A stretch of DNA of 37,079 bases from Verrucomicrobiota bacterium (lineage in GTDB: Bacteria > Verrucomicrobiota > Verrucomicrobiia > Verrucomicrobiales > DEV007), in the NCBI GenBank assembly GCA_024277195.1, contig JAJRVS010000194.1, positions 1 to 37,079 on the forward strand, given 5' to 3'. The notes beneath the pieces are model-generated. The model had not been told where the DNA came from. It saw only the letters and a program-made list of their open reading frames with translations, and did no database searches. Positions 25,405 through 34,565 of the stretch are shown piece by piece. Numbering within the stretch: position 1 is the first letter of the stretch; each line of letters starts with the position of its first letter. Made by a program: the position numbers and the translations under genes.

Positions 25405-25980
25405 TTAGCTCTTTTTTTTGTTCAGCACGTCATCTTTGGTGCTTGCGACCACTGCCATGACCTTGTCGATCAATTCAGGTTTCACCTTCAGCTCTTTCAA
25501 AGTCGCCAACAAGTGCTCGGCGATGGCTCCAAAATGCTCTTCGGTCAGTTCCATGTGGGCGTGGCCTTTGCGCATATCCATGCCCTTGTAGGGAACCGGT
25601 GATCCCAGTGCAGCAGAGAGGAATTCCTTCTGTTTGTTGTGCTGGCGCTTCATGTTCACGTCTTCGAAGAAGTAGTTCACCCGGTCATCCGCGAGGACTT
25701 TGGTGTAAAACAAATCCACCGCGGCATTGATGGCTGCTTTGCCTCCGATCTGGCTGTAAAGACTGGTAGTCACCTTTTCCTTGAACTCACCACGGCAATC
25801 TCCGCAGCAAAAGGCGTAAGTAACATCCTCGAATGCATAAGTGCATTTCGGATTCACCGCTTTGCCTTTGATCGGGCATTTTTCGTTCACCACTGCGGCT
25901 TTTTTAGAGGTCTCACCAAAAGCGGTGAAAGTGATCGATGCGAAGATCAATGGAATAAGGAATGTAATCGTTTTTTTCAT
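25405..25980 (-). CDS. Secreted YHS-domain and group 1 truncated haemoglobin fusion
   Basis: A 191-residue protein. A signal sequence occupies about residues 1-22. A YHS/TRASH-like metal module follows (about 33-68), with Cys35, Cys46, Cys58, Cys59 and Cys62 in CPIKGKAVNP, CTYAF and AFCCGDC. Residues about 73-187 form a 2/2 (truncated) haemoglobin of group I: SLYSQIGG, DLFYTKVLADD (Tyr92 in the B10 place), NKQKEFLSAALGSPVPY, and MRKGHAHMEL, whose His140 fits the proximal haem ligand. Soluble trHbN proteins are usually cytoplasmic and act in NO or O2 chemistry; export with a Cys-rich module is unusual and suggests a periplasmic haem or metal role. The ATG at 25980 gives a proper signal peptide; an upstream ATG at 26007 would add 9 residues. 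Confidence 0.87.
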   Translation of the reverse strand: MKKTITFLIPLIFASITFTAFGETSKKAAVVNEKCPIKGKAVNPKCTYAFEDVTYAFCCGDCRGEFKEKVTTSLYSQIGGKAAINAAVDLFYTKVLADDRVNYFFEDVNMKRQHNKQKEFLSAALGSPVPYKGMDMRKGHAHMELTEEHFGAIAEHLLATLKELKVKPELIDKVMAVVASTKDDVLNKKKS

Positions 25981-26137
25981 ATAGTTTAGTTTGGGAGGAA
26001 TTTCCATCCATGCCTCAATGCCTGTATAGACAACTGAATATCATGAACTCGGAAGACCGTCGACTTGAAGCCTGCGTTTGACTACGCATATTTTGCATCT
26101 CTCCACGCCTATCTTGCTATGAGCCACGAACCCCTTC

Positions 26138-27559
26138 TCATTTCACTTCGCCCATCTCCTTCAGTTTACGCTGCAAAGTCCGGCGACTGATGCCCAGCAA
26201 ACGAGCTGCTTCAGTGCGGTTGCCATCGGTACGGTCCAAAGCCTTCCTGATATAACGCTGCTCAACATCATTAAGGTTCAACGCATCATCAACCGCCAAT
26301 GCAGAGTCTTCACCGCCAAATCCCTGCGCGCGCCTTTCCCCCAGCCCAACAGTCAATCGCCCCCCAGCTCCTGCTGACTCCTTCACAAACTGCGGCAGAT
26401 GCCGCAAGGTGATTTTCGGGCCATTGCTCATCACCACCCCGTGCTCGATCGCCGTGCGCAGTTCACGCACATTGCCCGGCCAATCGTATCCGATCAAGCG
26501 CTGCAAGGCATCCGCAGTCAACTCGCGGTAAGGTTTATTGTTCTCTTCCGCAAACTCCCGCAAAAACGCTTCACTCAACAGAACAATGTCCTCTTTACGA
26601 CTGCGCAAAGGCGGCATCTCGATCCGGATCACATTGAGCCTGAAATACAAATCATCCCGGAACTCTCCCTCTTCGACCAAAGTCGCCAGATTTTTATTGG
26701 TCGCAGCGATCACCCTCACATCCACTTTGATCACCTGGTTGCCACCCACTCGCTGGATCGTTCGTTCGCCCAGCGCTCGCAACAACTTTACCTGGGTATT
26801 GCCGTCAATTTCGCCGATTTCATCAAGAAACAAGGTGCCGCCGTCGGCCTCTTCAAAACGCCCCTTGCGCCGCTCGGTCGCCCCAGTGAACGCCCCACGT
26901 TCATGGCCGAACAATTCACTCTCTAACAACTGCGGACTCAACGCCGCGCAATGCACGATCGTCAGTTTTGATTTCGGCCGCCCACTCAAATTATGTATCG
27001 AATGCGCAATCAGCTCCTTACCCGTGCCACTTTCCCCCTCAATCAATACCGTCGCTTTGGTCGCCGCCACCTGCTGCACCGTCTCAAACACCGGATGCAT
27101 CACTGGAGAACTACCAATGATGTTCTCCATCGAAAATTTCTTTTCGACCTGACGTTTTAAAGAGGCATTCTCACTCTCCACACTACGACTGCGAATCGCC
27201 CGTTTGATGACCAATTCCAACTCATCGATGTTCAACGGTTTACTGACATAATCATAAGCCCCTCGTTTCATCGCCTCCACCGCGATATCAACCGACCCAT
27301 AGGCAGTCATCATGATGCACACAGGGGGTTTGGGTATTTTTAAAGCTTCAGCGATCAACTCCATACCATCCTCACCTCCCAAACGAAGGTCCGTCACCAT
27401 CACCTCGACTGACTCACTACGCAGAATCTCCAGAGCCTCTGCCCGGTTGGCTGCCACATAAATATCAAACTCATCCTCAAACGAACGTCGCAACCCGTCG
27501 CGGGTGTTTTTCTCATCATCGACGATGAGCACAATGGTATCCTCAAGATCAGTCATCAT
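26138..27559 (-). CDS. NtrC-family sigma-54-dependent response regulator
   Basis: A 473-residue enhancer-binding protein. The receiver domain has VLIVDDE, the phospho-acceptor Asp57 in VTDLRLGGEDG, and Lys107 in SKP. The AAA+ domain has the Walker A GESGTGKE (175-182), the sigma-54 contact motif GAFTGA (222-227) and GGTLFLDEIGEI. A linker rich in Gly and Arg leads to a Fis-type helix-turn-helix at the C-terminus (about 435-470, TEAARLLGISRRTLQRKL). It activates RpoN promoters when phosphorylated. Its start overlaps the end of the sensor kinase by 11 nt, so the pair is translationally coupled. The target genes are not visible from the sequence. Confidence 0.95.
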   Translation of the reverse strand: MMTDLEDTIVLIVDDEKNTRDGLRRSFEDEFDIYVAANRAEALEILRSESVEVMVTDLRLGGEDGMELIAEALKIPKPPVCIMMTAYGSVDIAVEAMKRGAYDYVSKPLNIDELELVIKRAIRSRSVESENASLKRQVEKKFSMENIIGSSPVMHPVFETVQQVAATKATVLIEGESGTGKELIAHSIHNLSGRPKSKLTIVHCAALSPQLLESELFGHERGAFTGATERRKGRFEEADGGTLFLDEIGEIDGNTQVKLLRALGERTIQRVGGNQVIKVDVRVIAATNKNLATLVEEGEFRDDLYFRLNVIRIEMPPLRSRKEDIVLLSEAFLREFAEENNKPYRELTADALQRLIGYDWPGNVRELRTAIEHGVVMSNGPKITLRHLPQFVKESAGAGGRLTVGLGERRAQGFGGEDSALAVDDALNLNDVEQRYIRKALDRTDGNRTEAARLLGISRRTLQRKLKEMGEVK

Positions 27560-28787
27560 TGCTTATTTCATCCTCCACGATTTGTTCGTCGATCCACTCC
27601 ACTTCGATCACTTCACCACCATCAGCGTCACTCTCATCCGGACCTGACAACAAGCGCATACGCTTATCTATCCTCGGCAAATAAATAGTAACAGCGGCTC
27701 CCTTACCCTGTTCACTATCAAACTCCACCTCCCCACCATGCTCGCGCACGATACGCCGCACGATCATCAAGCCCAGACCCGATCCCGCTTCCTTAGTCGT
27801 AAAGTAAGGCTCGAACACCTTGCCCACCTGCTCCGCCGTCACCCCCTGACCGGTATCGGCAATGCGGACACTCACATTGTAATCATCCCGATCCACCTCA
27901 ATCTTCAACTCCCCGTCCGAGCCAATGGCCTGACAAGCATTGCGGATCAAATTATACAAAACCTGCTTCATTTGATCCCGATCCAAAGGCAACTTCGGCA
28001 CTTCTGGATTCAATTCCAACTTCACTTCAATGCCGCGGTCTTCTATTTCACCCGCCAAAAACTTCACCGCCTGACTCACCAGCTCATTCAGGTCCACCAA
28101 CTCAGTTCGCAATTGGCTGGGACGCACCGCATTGAGAAATTTTTCCACAATCAGATCCAAGCGAGTGATTTCACTACGCGCAACATCGAGTAACGCATTC
28201 ACCTCCTTGCGCAAATCCGGATCTTCCACCTTCTTCAATTTCCGCTGCACCAGTTGCAAGTGGATGTTCAGCGAATTCAAAGGATTGCCGATCTCATGCG
28301 CCACCCCCGCTGCCAACATCGTCAACGCATTCATCTTTTCAGATTCGATTTCCTCCTCCCTCATCTGCCGTGATTGGGTAGTATCACGTAGCAGCAAAAC
28401 AAAACCCTCCAATTCCCCCTGTTTCTCATCCCGCAAAGGAGCGACATAAAAATTAATATACCGATTTTCCGGATAGAATACCTCGAGGTCACGATTAACC
28501 ACCCGGCCTGACTTAGTCAACTGCTCCCAATCCAGGCCCCTCACTTTCGAAACAATCGGCTGGCCAATGGCATCCTTACGATCAAAGCCGAACAACTCAC
28601 CCGCCGCCAGATTCAAATAGTGAATCAGTCCGTCTTCATCGGTAACGATCACCCCCTCGCGCAGCGCATCAAAAACCTTTTCCAAAAAACCCATTTCCTG
28701 GACGATTCGCAGCACATGCCCCTGCAACTCCTCGGGCCCCACCCGATCCACATGATCAATAAATTTGTCGATAAATCGCGATTTCAT
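27549..28787 (-). CDS. PAS-domain sensor histidine kinase (NtrB-like, soluble)
   Basis: A 412-residue kinase without membrane segments. A PAS domain occupies about 34-140 (LREGVIVTDEDGLIHYLN, ELEGFVLLLRDTTQS). The H-box is LAAGVAHEIGNPLNSL with His164. The ATPase domain has an N-box (LYNLIRNACQAIG), G1 (ADTGQGV), F-box (FEPYFTTKEAGSGLGL) and G2. It would autophosphorylate and pass the phosphate to the NtrC-like regulator that it overlaps. The absence of membrane segments means the signal is cytoplasmic, as in NtrB. The tail after about 375 is acidic and probably disordered. The gene is divergent from cutA across a 15-bp gap. Confidence 0.93.
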   Translation of the reverse strand: MKSRFIDKFIDHVDRVGPEELQGHVLRIVQEMGFLEKVFDALREGVIVTDEDGLIHYLNLAAGELFGFDRKDAIGQPIVSKVRGLDWEQLTKSGRVVNRDLEVFYPENRYINFYVAPLRDEKQGELEGFVLLLRDTTQSRQMREEEIESEKMNALTMLAAGVAHEIGNPLNSLNIHLQLVQRKLKKVEDPDLRKEVNALLDVARSEITRLDLIVEKFLNAVRPSQLRTELVDLNELVSQAVKFLAGEIEDRGIEVKLELNPEVPKLPLDRDQMKQVLYNLIRNACQAIGSDGELKIEVDRDDYNVSVRIADTGQGVTAEQVGKVFEPYFTTKEAGSGLGLMIVRRIVREHGGEVEFDSEQGKGAAVTIYLPRIDKRMRLLSGPDESDADGGEVIEVEWIDEQIVEDEISNDD

Positions 28788-28802
28788 GTGTTATCTTTTC
28801 CC

Positions 28803-29129
28803 ATGGCTAAAGATCAATACCTCCTCATCCTGACGACTTTCCCCGACATCGAAGCGGCGCGTCAAATTGGCACACTTCTAATCGAATTGCAAATTGCCGC
28901 CTGCGTCAATTTGTTACCCGCCTCCCAGTCCATCTATCGCTGGAAAGGCAAGATTGAAAACAAAACAGAAGTGCCAGTATTGATCAAAACCACCAACAAC
29001 AACTACTCCGCCGTCGAAAGCCGCATCCGTGAAGTCCACCCCGACCAAGTCCCCGAAATCATCGCCATGCCCATCACCCACGGCTCCCCCGACTACCTCG
29101 CCTGGATCTCCGAATCCACCTTCGACTGA
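28803..29129 (+). CDS. cutA: CutA-family divalent-cation tolerance protein
   Basis: A 108-residue CutA1-type protein, normal length for the family. Typical motifs are present: LLILTTFPDIEAARQIG, AACVNLLPASQSIYRWKGKI, and EVPVLIKTTNNNY. It ends in PEIIAMPITHGSPDYLAW. CutA proteins form trimers of ferredoxin-like folds and have been tied to copper tolerance, but their reaction is not defined. The ATG at 28803 gives the usual start; a longer frame from 28620 would run back through the opposite-strand kinase gene. It is divergent from the two-component pair. A TATCTT sequence lies 5 nt before the ATG, so its mRNA may also be nearly leaderless, but I see no good -35 element. Confidence 0.93.
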   Translation: MAKDQYLLILTTFPDIEAARQIGTLLIELQIAACVNLLPASQSIYRWKGKIENKTEVPVLIKTTNNNYSAVESRIREVHPDQVPEIIAMPITHGSPDYLAWISESTFD

Positions 29130-29439
29130 GCCGCAGCCCCTCACCCATCAACAGCACAACAACTTTTCCACTAGAGGCCTGACCCTTTGAAATATTGGGA
29201 ATCTTTGCGTGATACGGCCCCGATAACGCCGTCAACCAGCCCACGCAGCCCATCAATCCATTTCTACACAACAAAAGTTTTGGCATGAGGTCTGACCTCA
29301 TTCAATTATAAAATTTGATGAGCTCCTCTGCGTTTTTTTCAAATCTGAAGCTGCTGCTAGCAGAAAGCCCACTTCCTCACAGGCAATCAAGATGACTGCT
29401 TGAAAATGCCTCCATTCTCCCTTATGGAAGGCAATATTT
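29130..29439. other. Intergenic gap with two TGACC-type relics
   Basis: A gap of 310 bp without a gene. It holds two related short sequences, GAGGCCTGACCCTTT (29174-29188) and the 13-nt palindrome GAGGTCTGACCTC (29287-29299). They resemble short motifs that recur near intergenic repeats and REP-type elements. No transposase, tRNA or clear promoter was seen. The last 20 bases carry GGAAGG, the ribosome site of the cupin gene. Confidence 0.4.
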
Positions 29440-30195
29440 ATGACCGCAGATAACAGCAATCCGCTCTGGCAAGGGCTCAGTGCAAGCGCACAGAAAGCCT
29501 TGCAGACCCGTGACTACGCAAAAGCCGATCTCGCCACCCGTCTCGCTACCACCGGAGTAGAAGCGACTGAACTAGCTACCGATCAGGCCGGCCCCAAAGC
29601 CGGACTCGAAGACGCTTGGATTCCCGGCGTAGAAATCTTTCACCGTCCCGTCTACCAGCAGCGCCACCGAGGCTGGTTCGCCGAATTTTCCCGCGAAAAC
29701 GAAGGCCGCCTTAATGACATCGGTCTGTGGCCGCAACAATGGGCCACCGCCACCATGTTCGCCAATACCTCCAAAGGCTTTCACATCCACCCACCTTCGA
29801 TCCCAGAAGGGATCTCCCCCGCTGACTGGTTCCAGAAATTATATATCGAAGAACCACAGTCTTATCAAGAGCGACCCTATGACCGCGAGCAATGGGACGC
29901 GATGTTTTTTGTCCAAGGCACCATCGAATTTTTCCTCGTCGAAGAGCGCGTCGGTTTGCCGCGCCGTGTGATGCGCTTCATCATTGAAGGTGACAATCGT
30001 CCCGGAGGCAGCAACATCGGACTGGTCATCCCGTCCGGAGTCGCCCACGCCCTGCGCTGCGCCAGCTCCGAGAACGTCATCATGGTTTACGGCACCAGCA
30101 CCTCCTTCGAACCCAACTTCGAAGGGCGTCTTGCCAGCGATGTGGAAGAATGCCTATTGCCCGAAGATTGGAAAGCATACATTGAAAAAGGCTAA
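29440..30195 (+). CDS. RmlC-like cupin (dTDP-4-dehydrorhamnose 3,5-epimerase-related)
   Basis: A 251-residue protein with a central cupin region resembling RmlC-type sugar epimerases: AWIPGVEIFHRPVYQQRHRG, QWATATMFANTSKGFHIHPP and GLVIPSGVAHALRC. His residues in GFHIHP and SGVAHAL fit the cupin core. The N-terminal 55 residues are Ala/Thr-rich and not part of that fold. True RmlC enzymes are about 180 residues, and the catalytic His-Asp pair cannot be confirmed, so the substrate is uncertain; it may modify a nucleotide sugar or act on another ligand. A GGAAGG ribosome site precedes the ATG. It lies 80 nt before the MsbA-like gene, and a link to envelope or glycan export is possible. Confidence 0.72.
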   Translation: MTADNSNPLWQGLSASAQKALQTRDYAKADLATRLATTGVEATELATDQAGPKAGLEDAWIPGVEIFHRPVYQQRHRGWFAEFSRENEGRLNDIGLWPQQWATATMFANTSKGFHIHPPSIPEGISPADWFQKLYIEEPQSYQERPYDREQWDAMFFVQGTIEFFLVEERVGLPRRVMRFIIEGDNRPGGSNIGLVIPSGVAHALRCASSENVIMVYGTSTSFEPNFEGRLASDVEECLLPEDWKAYIEKG

Positions 30196-30275
30196 AAATC
30201 CTCTGTCATTCCCCAGCATTTTGGTCTATTCGCCATTGCGTCTCTTTACTCCGGTATTAAAATCACCTTATTGTT

Positions 30276-32180
30276 ATGGCTGAAAAACTCGCCCATCGGA
30301 AAATCTCTCACAAAGAGGTCGGCGGCATGTCCGCGGCAGAATACCGCGCCCACGCCAAGCTGGTTTATTTGCGTTTGCTCAGTTACGTCAAACCTCACAA
30401 AATGCGCTTCGCTATGGGAGTGTTTTTCGGGGTCGTATCGGGATTATTTTATTCGATACTCTTCCTAGTGATCCGAGTGGTATTTGATCTGGTATTAAAT
30501 CCAAACTCCGACAAAGTCATTCGACCTTTTGATGGATTTAAGTTCAAATTCGGGCAAAATTTCGAATTCACCCCGCCGGCTTTCATCACCGAACACGACT
30601 TGATATTCACTGCATTTGTATGCGGCCTGGTTCCCTTGCTAATGCTGATCAAAGGCCTGCTCACCTACCTGCACATGTATTATATGTTATGGATAGGGAA
30701 TAAAGTGCTATTCCAGCTGCGCGATGAATCTTTCAGCAATCTGGTCAACCAATCGCTCAAATTTTACAGCCATGCCCGTCAAGGGGAGCTGATGCAAACC
30801 GTCTTTAACCAGACCCGCATGGCATCCTCCGCAGGAACCGATCTCGCTTCAGCGATGATCAAACACCCGGTTTCTGTCATCACCATCCTGGCGATGCTGC
30901 TGCTGAAAAATCCTGTTTACACCTTCGGCGCGGTGGTGGTTTTCCCGCTCTGTTTGCTGCCTGTCATCTATATCAGCAGAAAGGTCCGCAAAGCAGGAGG
31001 AAAAGAGGAAGAAGAGGCCGGCATGCTGATGGTCACCATGCAGGAAGCTTTTTCAGGCATCAAAGTAGTCAAAGCCCACGCCCGTGAAGACTTTGAGAGC
31101 AACCGCTTCAATAAGGCCAGCCAGAGAATGCTGGACTTCATCATGCGCTGGCGCAAAGCGATCGAAATCGTCGGACCTCTGGTGGAAACCGTCGCTTCAG
31201 TAGGCATCGCCATCGGTTTGGTTTACGCCAAAATGACCGGCATGCCGACCAAGGATTTTCTGGTCTTGAACTTCATGCTGATGGCAATGTACCCGCATGC
31301 CAAAGCCCTTTCCAGAATTCAGGTCTCACTGCAAAAGTGTATCGTAGCTACCTCGAAGGTATTTGAAATCATCGACATGAAACCCGATGTGGCCGATGAA
31401 CCAGACGCCATCAAGCTGAAAAAACCCGAAGGGCCCCTGATATTCAACGACGTTTCATTCGCTTATGTCCCCGGCACTCCCGCCGTGGAAAATGTCTCGC
31501 TCACCTTTGAACCTGGGAAATTTTATGCCCTGGTCGGCAAAAGTGGATCCGGCAAATCAACCATGTTGTCGCTGATGATGCGTTTTTACGATCCCACGTC
31601 CGGATCCATTTCACTCGGCGACACCGATATCCGTAAATACACCCAGAGCTCCCTACGCGACCAAATGGGACTGGTTCTACAAGAGACCTTCCTGTTCCAC
31701 GATTCGATCTACAACAACATCCTCTACGGCCGCCTCGACGCGACCAAGGAAGAAGTCGTCGCCGCGGCAAAATTGGCCCACGCCCATGAGTTCATCATGG
31801 AAAAAGAAAAAGGCTACGATACCGTCTGCGGCGACAAAGGTGCCCAGCTCTCCGGTGGCCAGCAACAACGCCTCTCCATCGCCCGCTCGGTGCTGCGCAA
31901 CGCTCCCATCCTGTTGCTCGACGAAGCGACTTCCTCTCTCGACTCGGAGTCAGAGAAAAAGGTCCAGGACGCCCTCGAAAAACTTGAAGCAGGCAAAACC
32001 GTCATCGCCATCGCCCATCGCCTTTCCACCATCCTCAATGCCGACCAGATCATCGTCATGGATCAAGGACGCATCGAAGCCGTCGGCCCTCACAAAGAAT
32101 TGTTGCAGAAATCGGCCGTTTACAAACACCTCTACAATCTACAATTTCACAATCATCAGGAAAAAACTACCCCTTCCTAG
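30276..32180 (+). CDS. MsbA-like ABC exporter (fused membrane and ATPase domains)
   Basis: A 634-residue half-transporter. The N-terminal half (about 40-345) is a type IV membrane domain with about six hydrophobic segments. The C-terminal half is the ATPase: Walker A GKSGSGKST (421-429), LSGGQQQR (525-532), Walker B LLLDEATSSLD and the switch His in AIAHRLSTI. It would act as a homodimer exporting a lipid, lipid A core or drug. The MsbA label rests on general form, not on a substrate test. The insert between the first two membrane segments (about 75-108) is longer than in E. coli MsbA. No sugar-nucleotide or lipid A genes adjoin, but the cupin upstream and the acyltransferase downstream hint at envelope lipid work. 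Confidence 0.85.
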   Translation: MAEKLAHRKISHKEVGGMSAAEYRAHAKLVYLRLLSYVKPHKMRFAMGVFFGVVSGLFYSILFLVIRVVFDLVLNPNSDKVIRPFDGFKFKFGQNFEFTPPAFITEHDLIFTAFVCGLVPLLMLIKGLLTYLHMYYMLWIGNKVLFQLRDESFSNLVNQSLKFYSHARQGELMQTVFNQTRMASSAGTDLASAMIKHPVSVITILAMLLLKNPVYTFGAVVVFPLCLLPVIYISRKVRKAGGKEEEEAGMLMVTMQEAFSGIKVVKAHAREDFESNRFNKASQRMLDFIMRWRKAIEIVGPLVETVASVGIAIGLVYAKMTGMPTKDFLVLNFMLMAMYPHAKALSRIQVSLQKCIVATSKVFEIIDMKPDVADEPDAIKLKKPEGPLIFNDVSFAYVPGTPAVENVSLTFEPGKFYALVGKSGSGKSTMLSLMMRFYDPTSGSISLGDTDIRKYTQSSLRDQMGLVLQETFLFHDSIYNNILYGRLDATKEEVVAAAKLAHAHEFIMEKEKGYDTVCGDKGAQLSGGQQQRLSIARSVLRNAPILLLDEATSSLDSESEKKVQDALEKLEAGKTVIAIAHRLSTILNADQIIVMDQGRIEAVGPHKELLQKSAVYKHLYNLQFHNHQEKTTPS

Positions 32181-32221
32181 TCACATTGTGATATAGTGCC
32201 GACCCGCACATTCAGACCAAC

Positions 32222-32611
32222 ATGACCACCCTCACCAGTCCCGACATTTCATCCTCGCGCCACACCGATCTTTTAGAGGGAACAGGTATCTCCCTGTCCT
32301 CTCGTTGGTCCTCCGGTGGTTATGAAAAAGAAGTCGTCGATGCCGTTTGGGAGCTGGCAGAAAAGATCGAAGGCAATGATTGCGCCCTGTGGCGCAAAGA
32401 CGAATGCGGCGCCTGGATCAACAAACTCGAATACGGCAAACGCCATTCTTCTTTTGGCTGGGAGATCTGTGACCTCAGTCTCGGACGCCGCCCCGGCACC
32501 CTCAGTGCCCTGCGCCCGATGCAGTGGGAAAATTACGTCGACCACATCGCAGCGATCACCCAAAGCCGGGTCACAGCGGACGGCCTGCGCAATGTCAGGA
32601 AATTAATCTGA
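32222..32611 (+). CDS. HNH-nuclease-derived protein lacking catalytic residues
   Basis: A 129-residue protein. Its core matches a family of small HNH endonuclease-like proteins: VVDAVWELAEKI, CALWRKDECGAWINKLEYG, SSFGWEI and TLSALRPMQWENYVDHIA. In active relatives the GWEI motif runs into DH, followed by an Asn near NLxPLQWxxN. Here the DH pair is CD and the later Asn residues are replaced, so the nuclease metal site is gone. I infer a catalytically dead relative kept for another use, perhaps DNA or protein binding. It follows the ABC exporter by 41 nt. Just after that gene's stop is the palindrome TCACATTGTGA (32181-32191), of unknown meaning. Confidence 0.6.
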   Translation: MTTLTSPDISSSRHTDLLEGTGISLSSRWSSGGYEKEVVDAVWELAEKIEGNDCALWRKDECGAWINKLEYGKRHSSFGWEICDLSLGRRPGTLSALRPMQWENYVDHIAAITQSRVTADGLRNVRKLI

Positions 32612-32686
32612 TCCCAAATCCCTCAAGGCAATCCTCCGACGCCCCAGCTACTCAAACCCCATTCACTCACGTGCCAGGAATCCAAA

Positions 32687-34552
32687 ATGCAGAACTTTTT
32701 CCGCGTCGCCCTGTCCGCTTTCCTGAGACTTTTCTATAAAATCGATTCCACTCATATGGATCGACTGCCCAAAAGCGGCGGTGTGCTGATGATCTCCAAT
32801 CATGTCAGTTACATCGACTGGTTGGTGCTCAGCCTGGCCTGCCCCCGCCCCATTCGCTTCATCCTCAACGAACGTTTTGTCAATATGCCCATCGCCGGCT
32901 GGTTCACCCGGTTGTTTTCCAGCTTGCCTGTCGATCCGCGCCGCACCCGTGCCGTGATCCGCAAAACCTGTGAAGCGATCAACAACGGTGACATCGTCTG
33001 CATTTTTCCCGAAGGCCAACTCTCCCGCAGCGGAGTGATGAACGAATTAATCAAAGGATTCACCCTGATCGCCTCACAAGCCAAAGCTCCGATCCAACCC
33101 GTGTATATCGACTCCATGTGGGGCTCTATTTTTTCCTTCGAACGCAACCGCTTCTTCAAAAAATGCCCACTACACCTGCGCTATCCCGTCACCATTAATA
33201 TAGGCGAACTCATCCCTTACGAAAACGCCAGCCCGGAAGGCGCCCGTGAAGCCCTGGTCGCCCTGTCAGCAGAATCGCTGGGCAACCGCCCCGAAATGAA
33301 ACAACCGCTCGACCGCGCATTGGTCAGCGCCTTGAAAAAACGTCCCGGTGCTGCCTGCCTGATCGAGCAAGGCAAAAAAAAACACGTGCTCAAACGGGAA
33401 CAAATCTTGGGACTCTCCGTCGCCCTGTCTCGTTATTGGAAAACCAGCCTGACCGATACGTCCGACAAAATCGCCGTTTTCCTGCCTCCCGGAGCCGCCC
33501 CGATCTACATCAATCTCGGACTCATGATCGCCGGCAAAACACCCGTCAATCTGCCCTTCCAGCATCAACCCGATCTGGATCAACTGGCCGCCAAACTCGA
33601 TCATCACGGCATCACCACCCTGGTCACCTCGCGCGCCTTTTTCCCTCAACTCGAAGCCTTGTTGCAATCGAAAAAACCCGCCTACCACTTGCTCGACATG
33701 CGCAGCGAGATCGACGCCGCCAGCGGAGTCCGCGTGATGATGGAACGCCTGCTCGCCCGCTTCGAACCCTTGTGGTCCACCCTCAGACGACTGGAACTGG
33801 AAAGCGGATCCGACAACCCGCAACAAGCAGCCTTTGCTTTTGTACCCCGGATTCCTACGTCCTCAGACCCAGACACGGCTAAAGCCGCTTATGGCGAAAC
33901 CCTATTTTTATCCACCAGCAACATCCTCGCTCAAGTCCATCAACTCCACTCCGTCAACTTCCTGACCACTGGCGAGACCGTATTCAGCGAATCGCCGCTC
34001 AATACCATCGAAGGCGTCATATTCTCACTGTTTCTACCGGTATTTTCACACAATACCGCCGCCATGCGCTCCTTCGGCCGCCAGACTCAGGGTGACTCCA
34101 TCGAAAGCATCCTACGCGAAAGCTCGGCCTCAAGCATTCTCTTAACTGCCAAGCTACGCCAACAGATCCTCGCCGAAGAAAGCTGGCACCCGCAACTGAA
34201 AGAACAAATACGCCAGTTCCTCAGCTTCCAACTCCCCCCAGATACCAGCAACCTCACCCTCGCCGATCACACCGGCACCCCCGTATTGCAAGCCTACGCC
34301 CCCACTGATCTCGGACGCATCCTCGCAGTCAGCATGGTCAATCCGTCGCGCGGTTCCGCCGCCAGCTTGGAACAACACGGCAACCTTCCCAATTCCGTAG
34401 GCAGACTCTTACCCGGCATCGCCGCGTCCCATACCGAAACTTGGGATCTTCAAAGCCCCATCCTCTCCGACCAGAAAAAATGTTACCCCTTGCCCACCGG
34501 CAGCCACATCGATAAAGAAGGTTTTGTTTTCCTCAAAGCGGAAGATGCGTGA
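32687..34552 (+). CDS. PlsC acyltransferase fused to a degenerate adenylating domain
   Basis: A 621-residue protein. Residues about 1-195 form a PlsC/LPLAT acyltransferase with NHVSYIDW (His39-x4-Asp44), FPEGQLSRSG (107-116) and the PVYIDSMWG region. The rest resembles the AMP-binding half of Aas-type acyl-ACP synthetases (VFLPPGAAPIYINLGLMIAG, TPVNLP), but the Ser/Thr/Gly-rich ATP loop is replaced by ETLFLSTSNIL and the C-terminal lid domain is missing. Aas proteins acylate lysophospholipids. Here the transferase looks active and the ligase part does not, so the partner acyl donor is unknown. AGGAA precedes the ATG at good distance. A truncated or remodelled Aas-like protein is the best reading. 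Confidence 0.78.
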   Translation: MQNFFRVALSAFLRLFYKIDSTHMDRLPKSGGVLMISNHVSYIDWLVLSLACPRPIRFILNERFVNMPIAGWFTRLFSSLPVDPRRTRAVIRKTCEAINNGDIVCIFPEGQLSRSGVMNELIKGFTLIASQAKAPIQPVYIDSMWGSIFSFERNRFFKKCPLHLRYPVTINIGELIPYENASPEGAREALVALSAESLGNRPEMKQPLDRALVSALKKRPGAACLIEQGKKKHVLKREQILGLSVALSRYWKTSLTDTSDKIAVFLPPGAAPIYINLGLMIAGKTPVNLPFQHQPDLDQLAAKLDHHGITTLVTSRAFFPQLEALLQSKKPAYHLLDMRSEIDAASGVRVMMERLLARFEPLWSTLRRLELESGSDNPQQAAFAFVPRIPTSSDPDTAKAAYGETLFLSTSNILAQVHQLHSVNFLTTGETVFSESPLNTIEGVIFSLFLPVFSHNTAAMRSFGRQTQGDSIESILRESSASSILLTAKLRQQILAEESWHPQLKEQIRQFLSFQLPPDTSNLTLADHTGTPVLQAYAPTDLGRILAVSMVNPSRGSAASLEQHGNLPNSVGRLLPGIAASHTETWDLQSPILSDQKKCYPLPTGSHIDKEGFVFLKAEDA

Positions 34553-34565
34553 GAAAAATGGGGAA

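Noticed and set aside
28620..28802. N-terminal extension of CutA from 28620
   Set aside because: It lies antisense inside the sensor kinase gene and is unlike CutA proteins.
32181..32191. TCACATTGTGA palindrome as a Crp-type operator
   Set aside because: The half-site order and spacing differ from TGTGA-N6-TCACA and no promoter is clearly aligned with it.
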